Assembly: GCF_001969265.1 (NCBI RefSeq)
Contig: NZ_CP019304.1
Coordinates: forward strand, 3,968,001 to 4,032,000
Source: Arthrobacter sp. QXT-31
GTDB taxonomy: Bacteria; Actinomycetota; Actinomycetes; Actinomycetales; Micrococcaceae
Length of the DNA stretch: 64,000 bases
Direction: 5' to 3'
Position 1 is the first letter of the stretch, and the number at the start of each line of letters is the position of its first letter. The position numbers and the translations under genes were made by a program. Of the stretch, positions 25,791 through 34,509 are shown piece by piece. Under the pieces are notes generated by a model. It ran no database searches. It was not told the DNA's origin and saw only the letters and a list, made by a program, of their open reading frames with translations.

Positions 25791-25819
25791 AGTGTACTGG
25801 TGTTTTGACTCCCTGTCAA
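25791..25819 (-). promoter_or_regulatory. Early leftward phage promoter with operator dyad
   Basis: On the minus strand TTGACA (25814-25819), 17-base spacer, TACACT (25791-25796): near-consensus sigma-70-type. An inverted repeat with 10 of 12 matching positions (25759-25770 and 25789-25800) covers the -10. A smaller TTGAC/GTCAA dyad covers the -35. The first gene starts 80 bases downstream at 25711. The rest of 25820-25986 shows only a 7-bp stem (AAGCTCC/GGAGCTT) and no gene. Confidence 0.65.
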
Positions 25820-25986
25820 GACCCGTGCGGAAACTTCTTTAGACTTAGATAGTTGCCCTTTAAGCACGGAAGCTCCGCCAAATCCGGGGGATTCGGGGGA
25901 GCTTGAAGGACCCGATTCTATCAGAGCGCGGCATGATATCCAAATCAGAGCAAATCAGCAAGAGTCAGTCGTAACACTTCGTAACA

Positions 25987-26019
25987 AAAGAAAACCCCGC
26001 CAGCGCTAGGCTGACGGGG
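25987..26019 (-). terminator. Integrase terminator
   Basis: Stem CCCCGCCAGC/GCTGACGGGG (25995-26004 and 26010-26019, one G:U pair), followed on the minus strand by TTTTCTTTT (25987-25994). It stands 34 bases past the integrase stop. Confidence 0.85.
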
Positions 26020-26053
26020 CTTTACCGGTGCGGAAACATCCGGCCCATAGAGC

Positions 26054-27523
26054 TTACGCGCTGAAATAGGCCTCCATGTCAGCGGCCCAACGGTCAGCCA
26101 GCTTCGTTCCAAGCTCGGTGTAGGTGTAGTGGACCCGACTAGGGCTGAACCGCTTGCCCTGTCCTGCCCGTTCCACCGTGATCGAGTCGAAGACGGTGGT
26201 CAGGAGGTCGCGGCGCTGTTCCATAGAGACGGAGCGCCAGCCGTGAAGGTACCGGGTATTCATGTTCTTCAGGTCAATAGGCTCTTCCGAGAGCTGGAAG
26301 ATGGAAACCTTCATGTCCTTGTTGAGCCTCAGGATTTCGTCATCCATCTCAGCCATGCGCTTATCGTGAGCCTTCTGCCGTGCGCCAAGGACGGAGGGCT
26401 TCAGCCCGGCAACAGCGGCGTCCTCCATCCACTCATCATGTGCCGATACAGCTACGCGCTTTTCGGACATCAAAGCCGCCAACGCCTTGGACGTTTCCTC
26501 AGCCTGTTCCTTACTGTCCTCATGCTGGTTCAGGAGTTCCAGCGCGTGAAGGCTCACAGCGTCTTCCAGCGGCTCTGCCACCACTGACTGATGCTTGACC
26601 GTAGGGCACTTATATAGGCGTGTGCTTCCAGCAGCGCCGCGCTGACCGGAGTTCATACCGCGTCCACATTCAACGCACCGGACGATACCGGTTAGAAGCT
26701 TCGTGTCTGACCGGCTGGTAGACACTCCACGCTGACCGGTGCGCTTGCCGTTAATAAGGGTCTGGATTTGCTCAAAGGTGGTTTCATCCAGCAGGGGCTT
26801 CCAGTCCTTCAGCTCATACAGCGTTCCCTCATACTCCTGCTTCCCAATAAGCCTAGGCCGCGTGAAGTAGTTCCGAACCGTTCCGGAAGTCCACTGCTTA
26901 CCACCCTGCTTGCCCGTTGCCGGTGTCAGGAGTCCAGCGGCGTTCCAGAGTTCCGCCGTCCTAAAGAACGTCTGGCGTCCCTCGGCAATGAGCTTGGCGG
27001 CGGTCCTGACAGCTTCAGCTTCAGCCGGTACCCATTCGCCGGAGCGCTCCTGACCGAAGGGGCGGATGCTTCCACGGTACTTACCGGCCTTGGCGTCACG
27101 GAGGGTAGCGAGCTTCTGACGCTCTGCCTTCTTCCGGCCTTCCGCGCTGTCCACAGCAGTCCGGATAACCGTCAGCATTTCCGAGTCGGCGGAAGAGAAG
27201 TCCAGCCGTCCACCGTCGCACATGTGGCCGGTGATGCCAGCTCCCTTAATACGTAGGGTGTCCATCAGGCTCCGGCTAAGGCGGTCCTGTTTAAAGGCCA
27301 CAACGATTGACGGGGCTTCCCTCAGCATCCGTTCGAACTCAGGACGCTCGGCACCTGAGGTTGCGCTGATGGAGTTATCCGCGTACGTCTCTCCCAGAGT
27401 CCAGCCCTGAGCCTTGATGAAGCGCTTGCACGCGTCTATCTGTGACTTGACGCTAGCTCCCTCTTCGGAAGTCCCTTGGCGCTTGTCTTGGCTGAGTCTG
27501 GCGTATATCGCTGCGGTGGTCAT
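26054..27523 (-). CDS. Large serine integrase
   Basis: A 489-residue site-specific recombinase. The resolvase domain has the nucleophile in IYARLSQD (Ser11, Arg9) and the conserved QDRLSRS (Arg81, Arg84). The recombinase domain covers about 150-290 (GSIRPFGQERSG ... PRLIGKQEY), then a zinc ribbon CVECGRG ... YKCP and a coiled coil (LGARQKAHDKRMAEMDDEILRL). I chose ATG 27523 (MTTAAIYARLSQ); the frame stays open into host DNA. The start is only 8 bases from the phage att arm and 29 bases from the crossover, so in the lysogen its upstream DNA is the pilin gene. Confidence 0.93.
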   Translation of the reverse strand: MTTAAIYARLSQDKRQGTSEEGASVKSQIDACKRFIKAQGWTLGETYADNSISATSGAERPEFERMLREAPSIVVAFKQDRLSRSLMDTLRIKGAGITGHMCDGGRLDFSSADSEMLTVIRTAVDSAEGRKKAERQKLATLRDAKAGKYRGSIRPFGQERSGEWVPAEAEAVRTAAKLIAEGRQTFFRTAELWNAAGLLTPATGKQGGKQWTSGTVRNYFTRPRLIGKQEYEGTLYELKDWKPLLDETTFEQIQTLINGKRTGQRGVSTSRSDTKLLTGIVRCVECGRGMNSGQRGAAGSTRLYKCPTVKHQSVVAEPLEDAVSLHALELLNQHEDSKEQAEETSKALAALMSEKRVAVSAHDEWMEDAAVAGLKPSVLGARQKAHDKRMAEMDDEILRLNKDMKVSIFQLSEEPIDLKNMNTRYLHGWRSVSMEQRRDLLTTVFDSITVERAGQGKRFSPSRVHYTYTELGTKLADRWAADMEAYFSA

Positions 27524-27530
27524 AGAACAA

Positions 27531-27554
27531 AGGTACCTAAATATCCTTGGCTGG
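27531..27554. other. attR of the prophage
   Basis: Phage arm aggtacctaaatatccttgg plus c (27531-27551), crossover TG (27552-27553), then host pilin sequence resuming with the Trp codon TGG. Confidence 0.75.
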
Positions 27555-27662
27555 GTCATGATCACTCTGATGTCGGCGGTGCTTGTTGCCGCGTTGCTGG
27601 CCCTGGCGGGTCCTGCCCTGGAAGCCATGTTCAATCAGGCAATGGACACGGTCGGAAAGTAG
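27552..27662 (+). pseudogene. 3' part of Tad pilin gene
   Basis: Codons WVMITLMSAVLVAALLALAG followed by PALEAMFNQAMDTVGK and TAG: the hydrophobic helix and tail of the pilin whose first 46 codons lie at 10611-10748. Joining the two gives ERGDVPG-WVMITLMSA without a gap, a protein of about 82 residues. In the lysogen an open frame runs from phage DNA into this piece, but it has no convincing start. Confidence 0.8.
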
Positions 27663-27670
27663 TCCGCAAC

Positions 27671-28060
27671 GTGACCGGCGCCGACAACCCCGGAAGCGAG
27701 CGGGGTGCCGCAGTGGTTGACTTTGTGCTCGTCGGCGCCCTGCTGACCATGTTTTTTGTTTCCATCATTCAGCTCGCGCTCGTCCTGCACGTGCGGAACA
27801 CACTCATCGATGCGGCGGCGTCCGGCGCGCGGTACGGGACCCTGGCTGACCGTAGCGCGGACGACGCCAGGCGCCGCACGGGTGAACTCATCGCAACGGC
27901 ACTCAATCCGGATTTTGCCCGCGACATCCAAACCCGTGAGGTCGTCTTCCAGGGGCTGCGGACGCTGGAGGTGACCGTCAGGGCTCCGCTGCCGGTCATC
28001 GGTCTGATCGGTCTGCGCGAAGGTCTGGAGGTTTCGGGCCATGCCGCGATCACCGGCTGA
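27671..28060 (+). CDS. TadE-like pseudopilin
   Basis: A 129-residue protein with ERGAAVVDFVLVGALLTMFF, the TadE-type cleavage motif followed by one membrane helix, and an extracytoplasmic beta-rich tail. Start GTG 27671 lies 9 bases after the pilin stop. It would be the next gene of the Tad operon; in the lysogen the prophage cuts it off from the tadA promoter. Its end overlaps the next gene by 20 bases. Confidence 0.75.
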   Translation: MTGADNPGSERGAAVVDFVLVGALLTMFFVSIIQLALVLHVRNTLIDAAASGARYGTLADRSADDARRRTGELIATALNPDFARDIQTREVVFQGLRTLEVTVRAPLPVIGLIGLREGLEVSGHAAITG

Positions 28061-28547
28061 CAGAGGGCGCCGCCTCACGAGCCGCCTCACCGGCAGCGTC
28101 GCGGGCAGGTTCCGGGATGCGTTAGGCGACGGCGGCGAGCGGGGGAGCGCTGTCGTGGAATTCACTTTCCTGGGACTGCTCCTCATGGTTCCAGTGGTCT
28201 ACTTCATCATCACCGTTGGCCAGGTTCAGGGCGGCTCGTTTGCCGTGGTGGGCGCAGCGGACCAGGCGGCCAAAGTCTTCGTGGCCCAGCCGGATGCGTC
28301 GCAGGGCCGGGCGGCAGCAGAGCAGGCCGCCATGGTGGCCCTTGCCGATTACGGCCATCCCGCCGGAAACGCCCGCATTGAGGTTCACTGTGACTCCGGC
28401 GGCGACTGCAGCGCGGCAGGCTCCACGGTCACCGTCACCGTAGGGCTGACCGTACCGCTGCCCTTCGTGCCCTTTGGGGAAGCACTTCGGCTCAACGCCG
28501 GCGAGCTGAGCGCTTCAGCCACCCAGGTCGTGGGCAGGTTCCGTTGA
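28041..28547 (+). CDS. TadE/TadF-like pilus protein
   Basis: A 168-residue protein. A basic N-terminal 30 residues precede ERGSAVVEFTFLGLLLMVPV (cleavage motif plus helix), then an extracytoplasmic domain with two Cys (VHCDSGGDCS). It is the second TadE-like minor pilin of the operon. Stop overlaps the next start (TTGA). Confidence 0.75.
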   Translation: MPRSPADRGRRLTSRLTGSVAGRFRDALGDGGERGSAVVEFTFLGLLLMVPVVYFIITVGQVQGGSFAVVGAADQAAKVFVAQPDASQGRAAAEQAAMVALADYGHPAGNARIEVHCDSGGDCSAAGSTVTVTVGLTVPLPFVPFGEALRLNAGELSASATQVVGRFR

Positions 28548-29026
28548 CGCGTCCTGCGCCGGGCGGCGCACCAACGGCATCACCGAAAACGAGCAGCGAT
28601 GAGGACGGGCAAATGACGGTCCTCATCATCGGCTTCGTCATGCTGGCCCTGCTGGTCAGCACCGTGGTCATGGCCGCTTCCAGCCTCTACATCGAGCACA
28701 AGAAGCTTCTCTCGCTCGCGGACGGCGCCTCGGTGGCCGCTGCCGACTCCTATACTCTGGGGCAGGTCGAAACGGCCGGCGGGACCCCGTCGGCCCTGCT
28801 GAACGGCCAGAGAGTCCGGAACGTCGCCGCGGACTACCTCAGCCGCAACGGTGCCTTCGGCCGCGTCGACGGGCTGGCCGTCGCGGCCGGAACGGGGACG
28901 CCCGACGGCTCCACCGCCGTCGTGGTTCTCAGCGCCACCGTGCATCCACCGGTGGTCAACTTCCTCGTACCGGACGGCATACCCATTACGGCCTCGTCCA
29001 CCGCACGCTCGCGGCTGACCCGCTAA
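28544..29026 (+). CDS. TadG-like pilus-associated protein (Flp-type)
   Basis: A 160-residue protein starting at TTG 28544 within the upstream stop. After a polar 22-residue head comes DGQMTVLIIGFVMLALLVST, a membrane helix, then ADGASVAAADSYTLG, the motif of TadG-type proteins that help anchor the pilus. It is the last gene of the Tad operon. Confidence 0.75.
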   Translation: MTRPAPGGAPTASPKTSSDEDGQMTVLIIGFVMLALLVSTVVMAASSLYIEHKKLLSLADGASVAAADSYTLGQVETAGGTPSALLNGQRVRNVAADYLSRNGAFGRVDGLAVAAGTGTPDGSTAVVVLSATVHPPVVNFLVPDGIPITASSTARSRLTR

Positions 29027-29095
29027 CCCCGCAGCGGCGGCCGCACTGGCGGCCGGCACAGCCGGTGAGGGCGGATAGCGTACGCTTAAACAACC

Positions 29096-30211
29096 ATGGC
29101 TCAAATTGATTTTGCTGCAGAAATCCGCGCGCTGCGCGGCACCTATACCTCCATCGAAAAGGTCACCGATGTCGAGGCGCTCAAGGAAGAGATCGCAGAA
29201 CTGAGCGAGCGGGCCGGCGAGCCGGACCTCTGGGACGACCCCGCAGCCGCCCAGGTCATCACGTCCAGGCTTTCGCACCGCCAGTCCGAGCTGGAGCGGC
29301 TGAACACTCTGGCGTCCCGGATTGACGACCTCGAGGTGCTGGTGGAGCTCGGCCAGGACGAGGACGACGCCGACTCCATGGGGGAGGCCGAGACGGAGCT
29401 TGAGGCCATCCGCAAATCCCTGAAAGACCTTGAGGTCGTCACCCTGCTGTCCGGCGAGTATGACGAGCGTGAGGCGGTGGTGACCATCCGCTCCGGCGCC
29501 GGCGGCGTCGATGCCGCGGACTTCGCTGAAATGCTGTTGCGCATGTACCTGCGGTGGGCGGAGCGCCACGGCTACCCCACCACCGTCATGGACACCTCCT
29601 ACGCGGAAGAGGCGGGCCTGAAGTCCGCCACCTTCGAGGTCAATGCCCCTTACGCTTTCGGCACCCTGAGCGTCGAGGCGGGAACACACCGGCTGGTCAG
29701 GATCAGCCCCTTCGACAACCAGGGCCGCCGGCAGACGTCTTTCGCCGCCGTCGAAGTCATTCCCCTCATTGAGCAGACGGACTCCATCGACATCCCGGAC
29801 AACGAAATCCGTGTCGACGTCTTCCGTTCGTCGGGCCCCGGCGGCCAGTCGGTCAACACCACTGACTCCGCCGTCCGCCTGACCCACATCCCCACGGGCA
29901 CGGTAGTGTCCATGCAGAATGAAAAGTCGCAGCTGCAGAACCGCGCCGCCGCGATGAGGGTGCTCCAGTCGAGGCTTCTGCTGCTGAAAAAGGAGCAGGA
30001 GGACGCGGAAAAGAAGGCTCTGGCCGGCGACGTCAAGGCGTCCTGGGGCGACCAGATGCGCTCCTACGTCCTCAACCCGTACCAGATGGTCAAGGACCTC
30101 CGTACGGAACACGAGGTGGGCAACACCTCCGCCGTGTTCGACGGCGCCATCGACGACTTCATCGAAGCCGGGATCCGCTGGCGCACCGACAACCGCAACG
30201 CGGAACGGTAG
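29096..30211 (+). CDS. prfB: Peptide chain release factor 2
   Basis: A 371-residue class-I release factor recognising UGA and UAA. The tripeptide anticodon SPF is in [12 protein letters not shown], and the peptidyl-hydrolysis GGQ in [16 protein letters not shown]. The frame is continuous from ATG 29096, so there is no autoregulatory +1 frameshift at an internal UGA as in E. coli; this is usual in actinobacteria. It stands upstream of ftsE as in many actinobacterial genomes. Confidence 0.97.
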   Translation: MAQIDFAAEIRALRGTYTSIEKVTDVEALKEEIAELSERAGEPDLWDDPAAAQVITSRLSHRQSELERLNTLASRIDDLEVLVELGQDEDDADSMGEAETELEAIRKSLKDLEVVTLLSGEYDEREAVVTIRSGAGGVDAADFAEMLLRMYLRWAERHGYPTTVMDTSYAEEAGLKSATFEVNAPYAFGTLSVEAGTHRLVRISPFDNQGRRQTSFAAVEVIPLIEQTDSIDIPDNEIRVDVFRSSGPGGQSVNTTDSAVRLTHIPTGTVVSMQNEKSQLQNRAAAMRVLQSRLLLLKKEQEDAEKKALAGDVKASWGDQMRSYVLNPYQMVKDLRTEHEVGNTSAVFDGAIDDFIEAGIRWRTDNRNAER

Positions 30212-30386
30212 GCACCCGCGGGGAAACGGAACCACCAATCCCGCGACACGCCCCTTCGACTCCCGCCTGCGCATGGCAGCCCGTGCGTATAGTCAAGAGG
30301 CCGGAGCCATACTTCCCCCTAGCGACAGCCCCCGCACCGGTTGCAGACCATGCCCATAAAGCCGCGTCCTGCAGGGTTTTAGGGTC

Positions 30387-31166
30387 ATGATCCGTTTCGA
30401 AAATGTCACCAAGGTCTACGACCAGAAGGCCAGGCCCGCCCTGGATGCTGTCAGCCTTGAGATCGACCGTGGTGAATTCGCCTTCCTCGTAGGCGCGTCG
30501 GGATCCGGCAAGTCCACATTCCTGCGCCTGGTCCTCAAGGAAGACCGCGCGACGTCCGGCACCGTCTACGTCGCCGGCCAGAACGTGGCCAACATCTCCA
30601 GCTGGCGGGTGCCCCGCCTGCGCCGTGGAATAGGCGTGGTGTTCCAGGACTTTCGCCTGCTGCCGCAGAAAAACGTCTTCGCCAACGTCGCCTTTGCCAT
30701 GCAGGTGATCGGCAAGAGCCGCAGCGTCATCCGCGACACCGTTCCCGAGGTGCTCAAGACCGTGGGCCTGGAGGGCAAAGAGAAGCGCATGCCCCACGAG
30801 CTCTCCGGCGGTGAGCAGCAGCGCGTGGCCATTGCCCGCGCCGTGGTCAACCGCCCCGGCATCCTGCTGGCCGACGAGCCCACCGGTAACCTCGACCCCA
30901 CCACATCCATGGGCATCATGGGGGTCCTGGACAAGATCAACCAGAACGGCACCACCGTGGTCATGGCCACGCACGACGACGACATCGTCAATGAGATGCG
31001 CAAGCGGGTCGTGGAGCTCAAGAACGGCAAAGTCATCCGCGACGAAGCGCGGGCCCTTTACACGTCGATGATGCCGGTCGTCGGCCAGTCCCGAAGGCTC
31101 AAGGACGCCAGCGGCCGCGACGACGCCGGGGCTGCCCGCGGCCAGGCAGGGGAGGGCCGGCTGTGA
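30387..31166 (+). CDS. ftsE: Cell division ATP-binding protein FtsE
   Basis: ABC-type ATPase that with FtsX forms a transmembrane switch activating peptidoglycan hydrolases at the septum. Walker [10 protein letters not shown], signature [14 protein letters not shown], Walker [14 protein letters not shown] and the His of MATHDDD are all present. 259 residues, with a polar C-terminal extension of about 30 residues. ATG 30387 is 175 bases after prfB. Its stop overlaps the ftsX GTG. Confidence 0.96.
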   Translation: MIRFENVTKVYDQKARPALDAVSLEIDRGEFAFLVGASGSGKSTFLRLVLKEDRATSGTVYVAGQNVANISSWRVPRLRRGIGVVFQDFRLLPQKNVFANVAFAMQVIGKSRSVIRDTVPEVLKTVGLEGKEKRMPHELSGGEQQRVAIARAVVNRPGILLADEPTGNLDPTTSMGIMGVLDKINQNGTTVVMATHDDDIVNEMRKRVVELKNGKVIRDEARALYTSMMPVVGQSRRLKDASGRDDAGAARGQAGEGRL

Positions 31167-32077
31167 GGCTCCAGTTCATCCTCGGCGAGATCGGCGGCGG
31201 CCTGCGGCGCAACCTGTCGATGGTCGTCTCCGTCATCCTGGTGACCTTCGTGTCCCTGACCTTTGTGGGCGCGGCCGGGATGCTCCAGCTTCAGATCAAC
31301 CAGATGAAGGGCTACTGGTACGACAAGGTCCAGGTGGCCATCTTCCTTTGCGGTGAGGGGTCGACGGCCGCCGGCTGCGCCTCGGGACCCGTGACGGCCG
31401 AACAGCAGGACAACCTCCGGACCCTGCTGGCGTCGCCCGCGGTGGCCCAGTACATCAATGACTTCCAGTTCGAGTCGAAGGACGACGCCTACAAGCATTT
31501 CAAGGAGCAGTTCTCCAACTCTCCCATCGTCGATTCGGTCACGCCGGACCAGCTTCCCGCCTCGTTCCGGATCAACATGAAGGACCCGGAGAAGTACCAG
31601 ATCATCAGCGAGACCTTCTCCTCCCAGCCGGGCGTGGAAACCGTCATCGACCAGCGGCAGGTCCTGGAGCGGCTCTTCTCCGTGATGAACGCGGCCTCCC
31701 TCGTGGCAGTCATCATCGCCGGGGTGATGACGGTCTGTGCGATCCTCCTCATCGCCACCACGATCCGGCTCTCGGCATTCAGCCGGCGGCGGGAGACGGG
31801 CATCATGCGGCTCGTCGGCGCCTCAAAGATGGTCATCCAACTGCCCTTCATCCTCGAGGGCGTGATCGCCGCTGTCATCGGCGCCGCCCTCGCATCCGGA
31901 ACATTGTGGGCGGTGGCCCACTTCTTCCTGGGTGAGTACCTGTCCAAACAGTATCCGGACACAGCGTTCATCTCCCCGGCCCAGACCCTGCTCCTTGTCC
32001 CGGCCCTCGTTGGGCTGGGCGTGGTTCTGGCGGGTACTTCATCTCTGCTCACGCTCCGCCGATACTTGAGGGTGTAG
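31163..32077 (+). CDS. ftsX: Cell division protein FtsX
   Basis: A 304-residue four-helix membrane protein: one N-terminal helix ([20 protein letters not shown]), a large extracellular loop with two Cys, and three C-terminal helices ([20 protein letters not shown] onward) with the conserved [14 protein letters not shown]. The extracellular loop passes the FtsE signal to a hydrolase. Start is GTG 31163. Confidence 0.95.
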   Translation: MRLQFILGEIGGGLRRNLSMVVSVILVTFVSLTFVGAAGMLQLQINQMKGYWYDKVQVAIFLCGEGSTAAGCASGPVTAEQQDNLRTLLASPAVAQYINDFQFESKDDAYKHFKEQFSNSPIVDSVTPDQLPASFRINMKDPEKYQIISETFSSQPGVETVIDQRQVLERLFSVMNAASLVAVIIAGVMTVCAILLIATTIRLSAFSRRRETGIMRLVGASKMVIQLPFILEGVIAAVIGAALASGTLWAVAHFFLGEYLSKQYPDTAFISPAQTLLLVPALVGLGVVLAGTSSLLTLRRYLRV

Positions 32078-32080
32078 GCC

Positions 32081-33472
32081 ATGCTCATTGAAGGAATGCC
32101 CATGACCAGTTCCGGCGGGCCCAGGCGCCAGCGCAGGATCCTCAGCGCCGCCGTGGCACTGATGCTGGCCGCAAGCCTCGGCGCGTCGGCTCCCGCCGCC
32201 TTCGCGGACGAGCTTGAAGACCAGCAGGCCGCACTGAAGGAAGAAGCCGCCCGGGTCCAGCAGTCACTCGAGTTCGTCGACGCCAAAATTTCCAAGGCTG
32301 CCGCCGACCTCGTGATCTACCGCGGACAGCTTCCGGCTGCCCAGCAGGCGCTCCTCGAGGCCCAGGGCCGGGTGGCCAGTGCGGTCAAGGAAGTGGAGGC
32401 CCTCGCTGCCAGGGTGGACCTCGCACAGCAGAACAAAGCCAAAATCACGCAGCAGCTCGATGCGGACAAGCAGAAGATTGCCAGCACCAAGAAGCTGATC
32501 GGCCAGATCGCGACGCAGGCTTACAAGTCGGGCGGTGTGCCCTCCGACCTCACGCTGTTCTTCGGTTCCAACAACACCGGCAGCCTCACTGAAACGATGG
32601 ACCTGGCCGACCAGGCGCTGCGCAGCCAGAACTCCGCGATGGACAAGCTCACGCAGCAGAACGCCACCAACGTGAACTCGCAGGCCCGCCTGCAGGCGGT
32701 GGAAGCCGAGATCAAGGATCTCAAGGCCAAGGCCGACGCGGCGCTTGCCAAGGAGAAGGCTGCCCGTGACGAAGCCGCCGCCAAGAAGGCCAAGGTGGAT
32801 AAGCTCATCGCCGACACCGCGCGCCTGAACAAGGAACTTGAGGCCGCCAAGCCCGGAATCCAGAAGAAGCTGGCCGGCGTCAAGGCGCGCCAGGACGCCG
32901 TCGCCGCCGAGATCAAAGAGCGTGACCGCAGGCTGCGCGAGGCGTGGCTCGCCGAGCAGCGGCGGATCGCCGCTGCCGCCGCCGCAGCGGCGAAGGCCAA
33001 GGGCGAGCAGCCCAAGCCTTACGTGCCGCCCGTGGCAGGTCCGCCGTCGGCCTTTGGCCTCCGCAACCCGTTCTCCGGCGGTGTGCCCATCACCTCCGGT
33101 TTTGGGTGGCGTGCGACGCCGCCCGGCACCATCGACTTCTACGGCGCCGGCGGATACATGCACACCGGCATCGACTTCGGTGCCGCCTGCGGCACTCCGG
33201 TTTATGCGGCCGCAGCCGGCACCGTCTTCTCCGCCGGCTGGGCGGATGACGGCGGCGGAAACAACGTCAAGATCTCGCACGGCGTGGTCCAGGGCAACTC
33301 GCTGACGACGATCTACTACCACAACACCAGCGTGGTGGTCTCATCGGGACAGCAGGTCAGCCAGGGCCAGCTCATCGCCTACTCGGGCACCACCGGCAAT
33401 TCCACGGGCTGCCACTCGCACTTTGAGACATGGCTGAACGGCGAGGCCGTTGACCCGATGCGCCTGCTCTGA
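32081..33472 (+). CDS. M23 peptidoglycan hydrolase with coiled coil, FtsEX partner
   Basis: A 463-residue secreted EnvC/RipC-like protein. The signal peptide ends near PAAFADEL. Residues 45-300 are a long coiled coil, which in this family docks on FtsX. The C-terminal M23 (LytM) domain has HTGIDFGAACGTPV and CHSHFETWLNG with the zinc ligands. It starts 4 bases after ftsX; the operon order ftsE-ftsX-hydrolase argues that it is the hydrolase controlled by FtsEX. Two in-frame ATGs at 32081 and 32102 are possible. Confidence 0.88.
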   Translation: MLIEGMPMTSSGGPRRQRRILSAAVALMLAASLGASAPAAFADELEDQQAALKEEAARVQQSLEFVDAKISKAAADLVIYRGQLPAAQQALLEAQGRVASAVKEVEALAARVDLAQQNKAKITQQLDADKQKIASTKKLIGQIATQAYKSGGVPSDLTLFFGSNNTGSLTETMDLADQALRSQNSAMDKLTQQNATNVNSQARLQAVEAEIKDLKAKADAALAKEKAARDEAAAKKAKVDKLIADTARLNKELEAAKPGIQKKLAGVKARQDAVAAEIKERDRRLREAWLAEQRRIAAAAAAAAKAKGEQPKPYVPPVAGPPSAFGLRNPFSGGVPITSGFGWRATPPGTIDFYGAGGYMHTGIDFGAACGTPVYAAAAGTVFSAGWADDGGGNNVKISHGVVQGNSLTTIYYHNTSVVVSSGQQVSQGQLIAYSGTTGNSTGCHSHFETWLNGEAVDPMRLL

Positions 33473-33564
33473 CCAGGGAGCAGCCGGTGCACCTGCCGTA
33501 GAATAGTAAGACTGTGTTCCTGCGCCGCCGGAGCAGCAAGTACCGAGAACCGAGGAGTTGAACC

Positions 33565-34035
33565 GTGCCCAAAGAAAGTGGCCGTAAAGTCGTGGCCACC
33601 AACCGGAAGGCCCGGCACGACTATCATGTCCTGGATACCTACGAGGCCGGGATCGCACTGATGGGGACAGAGGTGAAGTCCCTTCGCGAAGGTCACGCAT
33701 CCATGGTGGACGGGTTCTGCATGTTCTACAACGACGAGCTCTGGATGGAAGGCATCCACATCCCTGAATATAACCAGGGCAGCTGGACCAACCATGCGGC
33801 TCGGCGGCGGCGGAAACTCCTGCTGCACCGCGAGGAACTCACCAAGATCTCGCATAAGATCCGTGAATCGGGCTTCACTATTGTTCCGCTGCAGCTGTAC
33901 TTCCTGGACGGCCGCGCCAAGGTGGAAATCGGAATCGCCCGCGGTAAGAAGGACTACGACAAGCGCCAGACGCTCCGCGAGCAGCAGGACAAGCGCGAGG
34001 CCCTGCGGGCCATGCGGGAACGCAACCGCCGGTAG
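33565..34035 (+). CDS. smpB: SsrA-binding protein
   Basis: A 156-residue tmRNA partner for rescuing stalled ribosomes. Conserved segments: VATNRKARHDYHVLDTYEAG, GTEVKSLREGHASMVDGF, and the basic tail KKDYDKRQTLREQQDKRE that enters the decoding centre. ATG has GAGGAG upstream (33551 region). ssrA follows about 80 bases later; a TACAAT at 34060-34065 may be its -10. Confidence 0.97.
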   Translation: MPKESGRKVVATNRKARHDYHVLDTYEAGIALMGTEVKSLREGHASMVDGFCMFYNDELWMEGIHIPEYNQGSWTNHAARRRRKLLLHREELTKISHKIRESGFTIVPLQLYFLDGRAKVEIGIARGKKDYDKRQTLREQQDKREALRAMRERNRR

Positions 34036-34118
34036 GAATTATTCGCGGCAGGTATGCGTTACAATGGATAGTCCGGCAGGCGGGTGCTGACCTTCCAGCC
34101 GGTTTGGTAACAAAATAC

Positions 34119-34486
34119 GGGGATGATCGGTTTCGACGATGTTAGTCGCGACAGGTGAAGCGGGCCGAGGATGCAGAATTATCTCGTAAACGCTTTCTGC
34201 AAACCAATAAGTGCCGAATCTAAGCGCACTGACTTCGAACTCGCTGCCTAAGCAGTAGTTCAGTCCGTCAGCCCGGGGTTGCTATCGCCCCGGTTCCTGG
34301 CGTCATTTAGATAGCCACTGCTGTTTGCTCCCGTCATCGGAGTAAGCGGGACTTTTAGATGACTGGGCCCGGATCAGCCGCCTGTTTGCAGGACGGCTGG
34401 GGCCGAGAAAATCCGACGCAAACTGCGCCCGGAGAAGCCCTGACAACACGACATCGGACGGGGGTTCAATTCCCCCCATCTCCACC
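34119..34486 (+). ncRNA. ssrA: tmRNA (ssrA)
   Basis: Starts GGGGATGATCGGTTTCGACG, the conserved tmRNA 5' end, and finishes with the T-arm GGGGGTTCAATTCCCCC and acceptor CATCTCCACC. The 5' GGGGATG pairs with CATCTCC. The tag frame gcc gaa tct ... gcc taa encodes AESKRTDFELAA, ending in the LAA protease signal; the Glu before LAA replaces the more usual Ala. Next to smpB. In the genome the 3' end reads ACC-T, because an IS481 element starts at 34487; the original ACCA is found on its far side. CCA repair by nucleotidyltransferase would be needed. Confidence 0.95.
34473..34486. repeat. IS481 target duplication, left copy
   Basis: CCCCCATCTCCACC, the last 14 bases of ssrA, repeated at 35858-35871 on the other side of the IS481 element. 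Confidence 0.85.
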
Positions 34487-34509
34487 TGTGTGATGTCTCG
34501 GGACATTGA

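Larger units (their letters stand above)
10749..27551 (-). mobile_element. Small serine-integrase prophage (about 16.8 kb)
   Basis: A tailed-phage genome integrated in the pilin gene. All its genes lie on the minus strand. From right to left: integrase, GIY-YIG endonuclease, a 52-residue protein, RepA-like helicase, two tiny proteins, a coiled-coil protein, HNH endonuclease, large terminase, portal, protease-capsid, connectors, major tail protein, tape measure and three tail/tip genes. Base composition is visibly less GC-rich than the flanks. Ends were placed where host flanks rejoin in frame and the phage ends form a dyad. The size is close to the smallest known tailed actinophages (about 14-16 kb). 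No repressor, endolysin, small terminase or classical tail chaperone pair is recognised. Confidence 0.9.

Noticed and set aside
27414..27662. 82-codon frame crossing attR into pilin
   Set aside because: Chimera of antisense integrase sequence and the pilin 3' end; no ribosome-binding site. Described as a pseudogene fragment instead.
29096..29200. Programmed frameshift in prfB
   Set aside because: The frame is continuous from the ATG and no in-frame TGA with a slippery CTT is present.
28580..30274. 564-codon open frame on the minus strand
   Set aside because: Antisense shadow of prfB and the TadG-like gene.
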